From Larix kaempferi (taxonomy: Eukaryota; Streptophyta; Pinopsida; Pinales; Pinaceae), in contig BSBM01000643.1 of NCBI GenBank assembly GCA_027924585.1, forward strand, positions 18,524,501 to 18,588,500: a DNA stretch of 64,000 nt, read 5' to 3'. This document shows positions 35,788-46,676 of the stretch, in pieces (position 1 is the first letter of the stretch; each line of letters starts with the position of its first letter). Both the position numbers and the translations under genes were made by a program. Below the pieces are notes generated by a model that ran no database searches, was not told the DNA's origin, and saw only the letters and a program-made list of their open reading frames with translations.

Positions 35788-36322
35788 GCTTATTTGCAGT
35801 GGTCTAGAGAAGGTGGGGTGGTTTCTGGTGGTGGGTATTGCTGTCTGAATGCGCTTCATTCATTCAGTAATTTCCGGTGTTCGTTTCTGAACGTGTAGAG
35901 CGGTTTCTTGGTGCAACGAGCTATGTCTTCTGCAATTTCATTGATGGGTTCTTTGGACGGGTAATTCTTGGAATTTTCTCTTCAGCTGAGACTTGTGTTT
36001 TCTGTTTTATGAAAAAAATCCGATTTTGTTTGGTTTTCATTTCACAAGCTACGTCAAGAAATATTGTTCAAACTTTTGTTCTGTTTGTGTCTTATTTGCA
36101 GTGGTCCAACGAAGGTGGAGTGGTTTCTGGTGGTGGGTATTGTTGTCTGAATGCGCTTCATTCATCCAGTAATTTGGGGTGTTCGTGTCTGAACGTGTAG
36201 AGCGGTTTTCTTGGTGCAACGAGCTGTGTCTTTTGCAATTTCATTGACGGGTTCTTTGGATGGGTAACTCTTGAAATTTTCTCTTCAGCTGAGACTTGTG
36301 TTTTTTGTTTTATGAAAAAAAA
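35788..36322 (+). repeat. Tandem duplication with 302-bp offset
   Basis: CTTATTTGCAGTGGTC at 35789 and 36091 starts two similar units. Each includes GGTGGTGGGTATTG, GAACGTGTAGAGCGG, and TTCAGCTGAGACTTGTG. The units carry acceptor-like TTTGCAG sites, but no protein family was recognised in any frame. Confidence 0.75.
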
Positions 36323-36324
36323 TC

Positions 36325-37730
36325 CGATTTTGTTATACTGTACGATTAATTGGTTATAAAATTTTATAAATGTAAGAATTTTACAAATGTATGGTTTTCG
36401 TTTCACAATCTGTGTCAAGAAATATTGTTCAAACTTTTGTTGCATAATTTATTCCATAGGAATTGTTTGTGACTGTGGTTTAAAAAACACAAAGACTGGG
36501 TAATTGGTCATTACCATTTCTTTTCTTGGGTAATGACCTAGACTCCCTGAAATGAATGTACGGGGAACGGAATTGGATGTATGTATGTATCTGAACATTT
36601 AATGCCAAGAGTAGCAACCTCCCTCCATCTCGGGTATTTTGGCGAGGTATGGAATGGGTCATGATATCATGGGCTGCGTCGGCGCTGGGGATTAAATGCT
36701 AATACCAGCCTACCACCCAGGCACTGGGGTAGCCAAATAAATGGCATTATATTATATTATTAATTAAATTTACAGATCTGTTTGTATTTATTTTATTTTT
36801 GCTTTGTTCTTTTTCCATTTCCATTATGCCATGTGGTATGAATGTGATATTTTTAAATGGTTCTTTGGTCTGCTTCGTTTAAGTGGTTTTGCTTTTCGCA
36901 TGGACCTGTTTTTCAAGTTTTCTCAAAAAATAGATACTATACAGATTTACTAAATCTAGAAGTAGAAAACACTTTCAACCTAGGTATCTGTACTTGAGAA
37001 TACAAGTCTACCCCAAAACAACAGACCGAGAGCTTAAGAGAGGGGTGGTCATTTTCCATTGCCTTTGGCAAGTGCACATATAAGACAAACGACATTTCGA
37101 GTGCAGTATAAAATCTGGGTCTTTGGCGAGATACTTCATTGTCTTTGACTTTGACATCTGCCAAATGAGGTAACGACTAACAAGTATTTCAGTTCCATAT
37201 GTGGCTGAAGGGGAAACCCTTAGATGCAGTGATGCTGAGATTCACAACCTACTGTTTTATTTAAGGATAAATTTTTGAAACATCTAATCTGAAATGAAGT
37301 CTATGATAACTTAGCAAGAAGATGGTTTGGTTTCAACTAAAGAAGAAAACGTGGACAGTGTTTGGAAAAGAACACTCCTGTAAATTCACAGGAATCCTGT
37401 GAATATTTAGAGAGCCCTATATTGGAAAAGTTTGTTATTTGTCATGAATACTGTTACAAGAAACATGGACGTTGACAAACTCTTAGATGCAGTGATGATG
37501 GTATTGACAAACTGCTGTTTTATTTAAGCAAAAATTGATGAAATATCCAATCTGAAAATAGCTTTTTCTTTAGATGAAACCAGATCAGCTTGTTGCTAAG
37601 CTACCATAGATTGCATTGGTCAGCTTGGGTATGCTCGAGTGATCTATAGTTTCTCGCAATAATGTAGATGTATACTTTTTTGGCCTATGTGGACAGGGAT
37701 TTGACACCAAGACAAAGGTTAATGGCCCCA
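36325..37730. other. Unrecognised interior of the 34-42 kb region
   Basis: No gene is identified. Small frames such as 36937-37164 (-) show no known motif. Related sentences (CTTAGATGCAGTGATGnTG and ACTGCTGTTTTATTTAAG) recur near 37205-37270 and 37480-37530, again a local duplication. Confidence 0.35.
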
Positions 37731-37734
37731 CACG

Positions 37735-38040
37735 AAACCCTGGACCAACTGCAACACGTGTTGCATGAATACGCCAATTGCAACACATTTAAACCCTGCA
37801 ACACCTCAACCCGACGCTAGTGGGCACAACACCTCATTTAAACCCGCAGTGTTGCATGAATACGCCAACTGCAACACGTTTAAACCCCTACAACACCTCA
37901 ACCCGACGCTAGCGGGCGCACAACAGAGCTCGAGGAAAGGGACGATAAATGGACAAGACTGGTGAATAAATCGCACAGGAGTCTTGAGTCCCGAGACCAT
38001 TTAAACCTCATTTAAACCTGCAGTGTTGCATGAATACGCC
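37735..38040 (-). repeat. GC-rich minisatellite block, minus orientation (first)
   Basis: Read on the minus strand it carries the same modules as 34644-35615: GGTCTCGGGACTCAAGACTC, the GCGATTTATTCACC block, AGCTCTGTTGTGCGCC, CTAGCGTCGGGTTGAGG and GGCGTATTCATGC. Confidence 0.85.
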
Positions 38041-38400
38041 AGCCTTTGAATTAGAGCATAATTTATTTTTAGTTTTTATTTTGCTAACTTGGTGTAGTCA
38101 TGATTTTTTCAATCGCTTTCACGAAGATGTTTTAATCTCTTTCGCTAAAAAGAGTTGTTCATTTATTGAAATGTTTCCATGCATAATTATTAGGAGGGTT
38201 GCACAAACAGAAATATGAACCCAACTCACATTTCCTAATTAGATGCATCTAGCTTTGTTAATAAGCCGTTTGCAGCTAGATTTTTCTTAGCCTTTTTGCA
38301 CAAAATGTCGAGGTAAAAAACCTAGATTTGCTCAGCCGCTTTTATGACTTACCAAATAACCGAGACAAATGATAAACTGCTTCATATGTTAAATATTAAA

Positions 38401-38480
38401 CTAGCAATGCAGCACCTTGCTGAAGTTTGCTTCTGCACCTGCATTATGCGTTTCAGCATATGTAGATGCAATATGCTCTG
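38401..38480 (-). pseudogene. MCM3 exon fragment, inverted copy
   Basis: The minus strand reads SEHIASTYAETHNAGAEA and ends LHC*. The start matches the MCM3 C-terminal region (family form ...SEHIA.AYAELRN...), part of the replicative MCM2-7 helicase. Together with its flank (38345-38510) it is about 85% like the plus-strand copy at 53187-53345, including non-coding sequence on both sides. The stop and the lost ELRN motif show it is dead. Confidence 0.55.
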
Positions 38481-38499
38481 ATTGTTGTAGGTTATCGCC

Positions 38500-38712
38500 A
38501 TACAAACACCTCAACCTAACACTAGCGGGCACACAACAGAGCTCGACGAAATGGCCGATAAATCGACAAGACTGGTGAATAAATCGCATAGGAGTCTTGA
38601 GTCCTGAGACCACCAACCTCATTTAAAGCAGTAAACGTCATCCCGCGTCATACTGCATTAACATCACAAAACCCTGGACCATACCGCATTAATACGCCAA
38701 CTGCAACATCGC
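38500..38712 (-). repeat. GC-rich minisatellite block, minus orientation (second)
   Basis: One unit on the minus strand with GGTCTCAGGACTC, GCGATTTATTCACC, GAGCTCTGTTGTG and the GCGGTATGGTCCAGGG module. It directly abuts the inverted MCM3 exon copy. Confidence 0.8.
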
Positions 38713-39062
38713 GAGAAATTTATCTCGCAACAAGTACTTGCTTCCACTTAACCAAGGCATGTGTTATTGCCAACGTCTTTCCATCGTATGTAGACTTTAT
38801 ATGCTCATTCAGTTGTAATTTTTGCCTCTCAAAGGCAATGAGATGTTTATGACTTATGAGCAGAACTCCTAAGCATGTTTCTGAAACATAGTATTCATGG
38901 ACACATGTTTTCCTGACATCTGGATTTACAAGACCAGAGTGAATGTCATTAAGGTTTTCAACTTTTCAAAATTGTCTTTAGCTTTTTTATCCCATATAAA
39001 GGCATCACTTTTAAATAATGATGTTAATAGTGCTACAATTTGTGTGCGTGTTCTCAATGTTC

Positions 39063-39233
39063 TTATTATGTCCCCCGACATATAGTTTTGAGTCAGGTGA
39101 CATTAGTTGGGGTGGCAAAAATCGCGGATATGAAATTGCAAAGTTTTTGTTAAAGTTTATATTTTTTTTGTATTTTTGTATTTTTTTAAAGTTCATTTTA
39201 CGTGGTTGTGGTTTCATCCTTACGCACTGACGT
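39063..39233 (+). repeat. Internal copy of the terminal repeat
   Basis: It matches 34388-34566 from the TATGTC-CCCC-GACATA hairpin to CACTGACGTTG and stops before the GC hairpin. Sequences on both sides differ from the left end. Confidence 0.8.
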
Positions 39234-39239
39234 TGTTCA

Positions 39240-41800
39240 TATCTATCATCTAAAACATATATAATAAATTTTTATTAAATTAAAAAATATAACATATATT
39301 CTTAACATCTCATCATCTCATCTCTGCAACCTTCTTCATTGTTGGCCAATTAAACAAATTAATATTCCTCCTCTCTATGCAATGGGTTCCCTTTAAAGTT
39401 TTGATATTTCCAAATTGATATCACTAAGCAATACATGTTCAAATTTGATGAAACCGATTTACACTTAAAGACTTATGACAATATTTTTTTCTCTACCAGA
39501 GTATCTTGACTGTTTCAACATTCTAATAAGAGGCAGATCGCTCTTGCATTTGAAACAAGCATGCACGTTATGTCATTTCTTTCACTTGTAGTAATAAGTG
39601 ATCTTTTTAGCATTATTTTGAGGTTTTTAATGCTATTGTAACTTTTTTTCCCACTTTTTAGCTTTCTTTTGTGATTATTTAATAGTATTTCATATTGAAG
39701 TTTTACTTAAATGATGAAAAAAAATTATATTGTTTTTTATAAATAATATATCTCTAAAACTATCAATTTTCATATTAATGAGCTTATTTCTGATAATCAA
39801 TGTTGTAGATGACATCACTAATAAATTCATTTAGTGTAAACTAGTATGTCTCATCTAAAGAGATGCAAACTAAGCACCTTCTAGCGAAAAGTTTCCCAAA
39901 TATCCAACAACATTGCAACAACTAGTTGAGCTATTTGCATGGGTTGTTTGTCTGTGTGTTAAAGCAAAACGTTGTGGGATGCCCAGCCTTCCTCGAAATA
40001 TTTGGAGGGTGCTTCAACTACCATCTATAATAGTGGATGGTAACCCCAAGAAAGTTGATCAAATTTGTATATATGATCTATGACCTTCCATTGGCATGAT
40101 TCTTTGCATGTACACTTCAACCATTTGAGCCACCACTAGGGGGTTTCTAAGGAAAACCTCACGAGATCCCCCTGTTCCCTAGATTATGTAAATGAAGGGA
40201 AACTCAAGCACCAACAACAATAGTGTCTAATAATCCCAAGTGATTTGACCAGATTTGATCGTATGAACTATGGCTTGTTATCAACATAATACCTTGTATT
40301 GATGATTCGACCAGTTGAAATCACTCTTGAAACTCCATACAAACATATACATATCTATGGATGCAAATTAATAAATTTATTGTTGTTATTATTAACAAAA
40401 TATATGTGATTTTTTTTCTAGTTTTTACGAATTTAAAAGCTATATACATTATATAGATATGAACATTACAATTTGCCTGAGTTATAAAACACACCCCTAT
40501 AGTAGTGTACGAGACTAAGAAATCCGCTTGATGATGTCATTGATTTGGGGATAGGTCACTTAGTAATTACCAAAAATTTTCTTGCGCTTAACCTTGATGA
40601 TTTCAGTTAAAATGACATGTGATAAAAACACTTTTTAATTTTGTCCAAAACTGCATCTGGATTTGTTAGCTGCAATTGGTCAAAATGTGTATATATTTAA
40701 ATTTCTGCACACATATCCAAAGTATAGACATCCTTTAGGATAGAGACATTTCAAAGTCATATAACATATAGAAATTTCAGAATCACATAGCATCCAGGAA
40801 ATTCAGTGTAGCTTGAGTGTGAGTAAGATTTGGGTTTTGTGCAAAATGTCTTTGTTTTTTGTAGTAAATAAAAGAGGTCTGAAAATTGGGATTTTTGTTA
40901 TTCAATAATATAAATAATTTATTAATTTCTTGTTTACGAAATCTGGTTACAATTTTTTTCTTAAATTGCTCAGTACTGTATTAATTAGATTTTATTATTC
41001 ATTTCACGTTAGGGCTAAATCTAGAGAAATTAGTTGCTGTCAAGAATTTCTTTCTGCAAAGCAGTTGTCTATAATGCTTAGGTATAGGCCTTAATAATGG
41101 AAAATAGAAAATATAAGTGCTTCATGCAAAAGAATGAGTACTCATTATTGCATAATCATCACAATTGAATGCTGATTTAAAACTATGTAATAATGCACCA
41201 AAAACCTTCTTGGTTTCTAACTCTTTCATTTCATTTGCAAAGTGCAAATGTGAATAACTATACTAAGCAAGCATTTACAAACAGGCATTTTCAGGTGTAT
41301 TTGCTTATCCTTGGATGATTGTTAATTCATTTGATTGAAGATGTTTGCAAATCGTAATTTGCTTGATATGGTTAAAACACTAGATCTAGCTATAGGATAA
41401 GACTATAACAGCACATACATCCTCATAAATTAAGCCATAGGAAAGAAATATGCAAGACAAAGCCAGGGTATGTATCACATTTAATGCTTGGTGTTTCCTA
41501 TCTACTTTATATGTGTTTAGAAGATTGTGCAGTCATGCAATGGTTATCTGTATAAGAAACTTACATCTCGAGGACCAACTTCAGCGCAAGGACCACACAG
41601 GAATGCTCAAGTTGATAGAGATCAAAATTTTGTTATAAATTCTTTTACTATTGCTTTAGCGCTAGTCAGAAATTTCAATGGTAATTGTGAGAAAATTTTG
41701 CTTCTGTAGATCATATTGCTAAATTGAAAGGTAACACAGGTGGCTTTTATTTTCTATAGTACAAGGTACTATATTTGTACCCACACTTCAGATCTGATTT
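39240..41800. other. Unrecognised AT-rich interior
   Basis: No gene or element was recognised. Small frames at 41450-41709 have no known motif. Confidence 0.4.
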
Positions 41801-41804
41801 TTGA

Positions 41805-42120
41805 TTTAATGTTGATGTGTAGATGTTCAGTGGCACCTCTTTTATTGTTATTTGATCAATAGAGAGAAATGAGCGATATTTCTATTTCGCATCCCACCAC
41901 CCTTCCTTATACTGTGATGATGAGCTTTTAGGCTATATTGGGACAGTTGTACATTTGAGAGAGATATGACTGATTGTACCTTCCCCACCTTGATTGAGAT
42001 ATGATTGGTCTTCTGGTACCTTATCTTTCACTTGTGTTTAATGGGGTCATTTATCCTCCTTGAGTAACTTTTTTAAAACCACCTTGTTGAAGTTTTGCTC
42101 TTATCCAATACTATGGTTGT
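41805..42120 (+). repeat. Direct repeat, copy 1
   Basis: It resembles 43075-43330: TTTAATGTTGA.GTG.AGAT.TTCA, ACCTCTTTTATTGTT, TTGTACCTTC.CCACCTTGATTGAG and ACCACCTTGTTGAA occur in the same order in both. Confidence 0.7.
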
Positions 42121-42172
42121 TTGGCCACATTTGGAGCATACCCTTGGTTCTAAGGGTCATGGGTCAAGATTC

Positions 42173-42412
42173 TTCAATCCCGAGACCATTTAAACCTCAT
42201 TTAAACCTCATTTAAAACGGCAAACGTTACCTTGCCGCCAAGGCCTGGGGCACATAGCCCCAGGCCAACGTCACTGTGTAAGCATGAAAACACAACCACG
42301 TAAAATGAACTTTAAAAAAAATCAAAAAATACAAATAAATATAAACCTTAACAAAAACTTTGCAACTTCATATCCACGATTTTTGCCACCCCCAACTAAT
42401 GCCACCTGACTC
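42173..42412 (-). repeat. Right terminal repeat of the 34-42 kb region
   Basis: It is the inverted copy of 34410-34660. It has a perfect 10-bp stem GGCCTGGGGC-ACATA-GCCCCAGGCC at 42242-42266. Confidence 0.8.
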
Positions 42413-42524
42413 ATGCCACCACCTTCAGGCTTGAAGTATAGCTGACAATGGAAGACACAAGTGTAGTTTATTACCACCATGCAAATTTAATTTGACCTTT
42501 CAATTCCCATTACCATTTCCTCTC

Positions 42525-42814
42525 ATACAACGTCCCACAACCATTTCTCTTGACACCCACTCTTGATTCATTCTGTATGCATTTCACTATGCAACCGTCT
42601 CAGATTCTCATTGCATTTTCCCTCGATTAGTTTATCAATTTAGTATGACCCATGCCCGCCATTCGAGGAGTGTTTCCAGCGGCTGTGGGTCATACTGAAT
42701 TGATCAACTAATCGAGGAAAAACGCAGTGAGTATCTGAGACGGTTGCATAGTGAAATGCATACAGAATGAATGAAGAGTGGGTGTCAAGGAGAAATGGTT
42801 GTGGTATGTCGTAT
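42525..42814. repeat. Long hairpin with ~130-nt arms
   Basis: The arms 42525-42653 and 42685-42814 are separated by a 31-nt loop. A 38-nt core, from TTCATTCTGTATGC to ACCGTCTCAGA, is identical in both arms. Other parts carry scattered mismatches. It could be a MITE or foldback element, or a young small-RNA precursor. Confidence 0.88.
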
Positions 42815-42927
42815 TAATGTGATTGTAAGGAACTCTTTGAACGTGAAGTCCATAGTTTTAAGTCTTTTTCCTCATTTTCATGCCTTTTTGTAAGACAATA
42901 AGGAGGGTAGTGGCATCAACATTGAAA

Positions 42928-43067
42928 ATGGTTTCCATTCAAACCTATCAAGTATACTTTTAGGTCAGTAGTATTCTTGGCTCCGAGCTATAGCTACAAT
43001 TCGGAGAAAAGAATACTGCTAACGTAAAAGTACACTTGATAGGTTTGGATGGAACAAATTACCATCG
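42928..43067. repeat. Second hairpin, ~60-nt arms
   Basis: CCATTCAAACCTATCAAGTA pairs with TACTTGATAGG-type sequence at 43030-43052, and the inner parts (AGTATTCTT..CTCCGA) also pair, around a short loop near 42990. It lies 113 bp after the first hairpin. Confidence 0.82.
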
Positions 43068-43074
43068 ACATCTA

Positions 43075-43330
43075 TGCTGTTGTATTTTTATTTAATGTTG
43101 ACGTGGAGATCTTCAACTATACCTCTTTTATTGTTGTATGATCGATACGTTTATTTTATTACTTGTTACTGATTGAATTATTAAATACTTGTTGTACCTT
43201 CTCCACCTTGATTGAGTTATTATTGGACTTTTGTTACCTTGTATTTGACTTGTGGTTAATGCGAACATTTACCCTCCTTCATTTTTTTAATACCACCTTG
43301 TTGAATTTTTGGTCTTATAGAGTACTTGAC
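43075..43330 (+). repeat. Direct repeat, copy 2
   Basis: The partner of 41805-42120. The two copies flank the right terminal repeat and both hairpins. Confidence 0.7.
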
Positions 43331-43334
43331 TTTG

Positions 43335-44480
43335 ATCACCTATGGTCAGTTGTGATGTACTGATAATCACTTCTTTTATGCTGAGACTTGGTTGAAGATT
43401 ATAATTTTTGTGACTTTATTTATGTTGAGTTATGTACTGTGCTTGACTGTCATTGACCTAATTAACTTCAATCATTTCTCTCTCTCTGGTTTGTACACAC
43501 CCTCTTGTAGGGTTAGCTGGTTCCTACAGAAGACTGACCTCTCCGAGGCACAAACAGTCTTTTCTGAAAGTAACACTTCTGAGTATATTTTCAAGAATAG
43601 TTTCACACACCCAAGTTGGTATCTTAAACTATATCTCTATTTTTGTTATATGGTATGTATGTTTAATTTTATTACATGTTACTGAATATTAATAGTTTAT
43701 CGTTTTAGTTTACTTGTCAGTGTAACTCATTATAACAGTTTTGAATATACCAAAGAGCATGTGTTAAGAACTTATGGGTTGTACTTTTGGAGTTCTTGGT
43801 TTCAAGAGGTAAGTATTTAGACTGACTAATGTATATCCATGGAATGCTTTTTTCTGGAAATTTGTTTTTGTTGTTTCTATTGGAATTTGTGTTGTGGAAC
43901 TAATGTGAATTCTATTCAGTATTATTAGCTATACAGGGAGGGCACATACTACCTTAAAGGTGTTTGATTGCTATGGCATTCTTGTTTTTTATTAAATTTT
44001 TTTTTGCACACTGAATTTTTGCTCACATCATTCAATAAATGTTTATAACCCTGCACTGTAATCACATCATCTAACTACATGCAAGTTGGGAAACTGTTAC
44101 TTTATTACATGTGTATGTGCTCTATGTTTTCTACCTTTGAATGCAAATGACACAAAAACCTATCTCGGTGGTTACAAATATGCATTTGGATATTTGTATA
44201 CTAGGGGTAAATTGTGAGGTGCAACATGTTGTCATGTCCTCCAAGGCATTGTTCATGCCATGTATTGATATTCAACATGGTGCTCAATAATTATGTATTT
44301 GCTTGTTTTAAACATGTAAGTTCGCAACTAAATTAGTGAAGTTTATATCTATAATGATCAAAAAACATCTGAAGGCTCGCTACTGTCCAGGGTCTCAAAC
44401 ACCACCTTTCACAAGAAATTAGCATTTCTTTAGTTCACTGTGCTGTCAATTAACCATAAAAATATTATTTATATCCTGGA
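43335..44480. other. Unrecognised DNA before the endonuclease fragment
   Basis: A frame at 43490-43685 has a protein-like stretch (SNTSEYIFKNSFTHPSWY), but no family was recognised. Confidence 0.35.
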
Positions 44481-44554
44481 AGGGCAAGGCAAAATCAGTT
44501 GATATTCCTCGCTCGACACCTAATTCATATTATTCACTTGCATTATGCTCCCTG

Positions 44555-44831
44555 ACAATATTCTCCAACTTGTGAATAAATGCTAACCATAATAACTCGT
44601 GACTTTAACATTGACATGTACAAAGAAACAATATCGAAAAGGAGGTTGAAATTGTTTATGCAGAGTAAATGTCTAAAGTTAAAAACAAACATACCTACAA
44701 CAGAATATGGTTCTATGATTGACCATTTTTGGACAAACATAGACATTGACAAGCTTTCATTTACCATTTCTGATGCATATTGGTCAGATCATTTTACTAG
44801 TATCTTATCAGTACCTGCAACTTGCATATAA
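44555..44831 (+). pseudogene. EEP-type endonuclease fragment (Helentron- or LINE-like)
   Basis: The frame reads IITRDFNIDMY (family form IIxGDFNID), then PTTEYGSMIDHFWTN and SDAYWSDHFTSI. These are three conserved parts of the endonuclease/exonuclease/phosphatase fold used by mobile elements: the Asp/Asn catalytic DFN, the mid-domain IDH, and the C-terminal SDH with catalytic Asp-His. The Gly of GDFN is Arg here. The N-terminal half of the domain is missing or decayed: only a degenerate HLHYAP.QYSP stretch precedes it. The spacing and the YWSDHF form are like those of animal-type elements such as Helentrons, which I know from family patterns, not from a search. Confidence 0.55.
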
Positions 44832-44887
44832 GAACTGATACACCTTTTTGTCTTTTTTTAAGATGCTTTTCTATTTGAAATATATTC

Positions 44888-45124
44888 TTGAATATTTTAA
44901 CATGCTCTGAGTCTTCATTGGATGTGCAAATTGGAAAAAAAAAATACAGCATTTCAAAAAAACAACTAATCAGAAACAATATTCTCGCCCAAGGAGAGAA
45001 TTTAGCTATGTCTATGGCATCAGACAGTCCTTCAACAGAAAGAAATGTTTCTTCTTCACAAGATGCTCCAGAGACTATTGCAATGGGAATACTGTCGCAG
45101 CCAACAAACAGTCCTAAAAAGTAA
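44888..45124 (+). pseudogene. Possible linker exon between endonuclease and RPA-like gene
   Basis: A 78-codon low-complexity frame ends SQPTNSPKK before a stop. It is Ser/Glu/Asn-rich, with no known domain. It may be the end of the endonuclease-bearing polypeptide or the 5' exon of the RPA-like gene. Confidence 0.25.
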
Positions 45125-45248
45125 TGTTCCTATCCAACAGCTTTGTTGATTCAATATTTTTGACTACATTACTTTATCTTGTACCTAACACAAATTCAAA
45201 GATTTGAATGAATCATCTAGTTCAGCTTCTCTACTAATTTCATTTTAG

Positions 45249-45856
45249 TGTATTCGATACAAAATTCAACATTCAATCAAACACTAATCCATTTGTTCTT
45301 TCACTTTTTGATATTTTTAAATGTGCACATATTAAAGCAAATGGCAGTTGAACCATCATCAATAATACAGCTATGTACTGCAACACATAGGCATGTATTT
45401 GAGGGGGATGTTTTGGTTGTCTATGGACCTGCACAAAATTGTAATCAAAACTCCCCTGTTAAGACAAAGATTCTGCATGCAGATGTTGTTGACAAAAATG
45501 GATTGATGACAATGACAATTACAATTAATGATAGTTTGATAAATCGCTTTGGCAATTTCTTTTTGCCTGGCAAAAGTGTTAGAATTTCTGGTTTTGAACT
45601 GAAAAAGAAAGGTCAATATGACCGAGGAGATGCAATAAATTCAATAGCGATATTGCCAACAAGTATCATAGAGACAGTTGACCAAGTATGCAAAATGCAT
45701 TGCCTTCCACCAGATACAACAATCAATGAGTTGGTTACATCAGATGAGGCATATTTCGTTGGTTCTATTGCAGTCATAGTTGTTGCCTGTGAATACAACA
45801 ATAAGCAATTGGACCTTTACATAAGAGATGGTGAAAGTGCAAATGACTATGCAACT
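45249..45856 (+). CDS. RPA70-like OB-fold protein, exon 1
   Basis: The exon follows a TTTTAG acceptor at 45248 and ends near a CAACT|GTAAAG donor. It encodes about 190 residues with OB-fold features: HVFEGDVLVVYGP, TKILHADVVDKNG, MTMTITINDSLI and FFLPGKSVRISGFELKKKG, and later FVGSIAVIVVACEYNNKQLDLYIRDGE. These resemble DNA-binding domains of replication protein A large subunit, the ssDNA-binding factor of replication and repair. RPA-like genes also ride in plant Helitrons. No stop interrupts this exon. Exact intron borders and whether it is expressed are unknown. Confidence 0.55.
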
Positions 45857-46046
45857 GTAAAGTGGATTCTCTTTAAACAATTTTTTTTCACTATATTTGA
45901 TTTCATTTTTTTATGTTTTTTCTTTCCTGCTATATCTACTGCTAGATGGATATACAAAAAAAAAAGATAGAACCCATAACAAAAAACATTTGTCTATTCC
46001 CATCCCCTTCACTAATTCTTCTTCAGTTATTCATGTTCAGTTTCAG

Positions 46047-46253
46047 GTTAATGAAAGCTATACAAATTTCTTTGTCCGAGTGCAACAACAACTTGCACTT
46101 GACGAACCGCCTCTGTATCTAATAAAAAATATCGTAAGACCAGGTGAAAAAGGAACTCATCTTATGAAGGCTTCACAAGCAACTTTTATAGATCCCCTAA
46201 ATGATGAATTCGCAATACAAATTTTGCTTCCAATAATTGAAGCTAAAACACAG
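46047..46253 (+). CDS. RPA70-like gene, middle exon
   Basis: The exon is exactly 69 codons between TTTCAG (46041-46046) and CAG|GTGAGA (46254). It starts VNESYTNFFVRVQQQ and ends EAKTQ. Clean splice sites on both sides and a continuous frame support a real exon. The sequence itself is not diagnostic for RPA. Confidence 0.45.
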
Positions 46254-46676
46254 GTGAGATATGAACAATGTCTCCTGTAATGTCACTTGAAATGTTTTTT
46301 TGTCATTTCATTGTCAATTAAGCAAGTTCTTTATATGTAGTTTCAGCAATTTCACAGCTATTAAAACAGATTTTATTTTTTCTTAAATGTTCAGCCTGCT
46401 GCATTATTGACATCAAAGTTTTCTGCTTCTGATATGAACAAAATATAGACTTTTTGCTTGTCAAAATGTCTTTTTTACAGTTCCAGATTTAGTATTCCAA
46501 TTAGCAGCAACACAACTCAGTACAATGATATGTTTTCAAACACGATGTTGCAAAACCTGCATTTGCAAACATGTTTTCATAAATTCGATTCTGTGCTTTT
46601 CCGTAGCATGGCCTTCCTATCAAAACATGCTCATTGCAATGTTTTTTTATGTTTTCTGTTTACTTGCCTAGAACAG

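Larger units (their letters stand above)
34388..42412. mobile_element. Region bounded by ~240-bp inverted repeats with GC-rich minisatellite blocks
   Basis: The left end (34410-34660) and the right end (42173-42412) are inverted copies of each other. Both run from a GAGT(T/C)(G/A)GGTGG..ATTAG start through CGTGGTTGTG, GACGTTGGC, a GC hairpin and TTTAAATGAGG repeats to GGTCTCG. Between them lie GC-rich repeat blocks on both strands, an inverted MCM3 exon copy and a third, internal copy of the end sequence (39063-39233). The layout resembles a foldback or composite element that picked up host fragments. No transposase is seen and no target duplication was established, so the element type is unresolved. 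Confidence 0.55.

Noticed and set aside
44555-44831. Endonuclease fragment as proof of a functional Helentron
   Set aside because: No Rep or helicase motif was found and the GDFN Gly is changed; only a remnant is supported.
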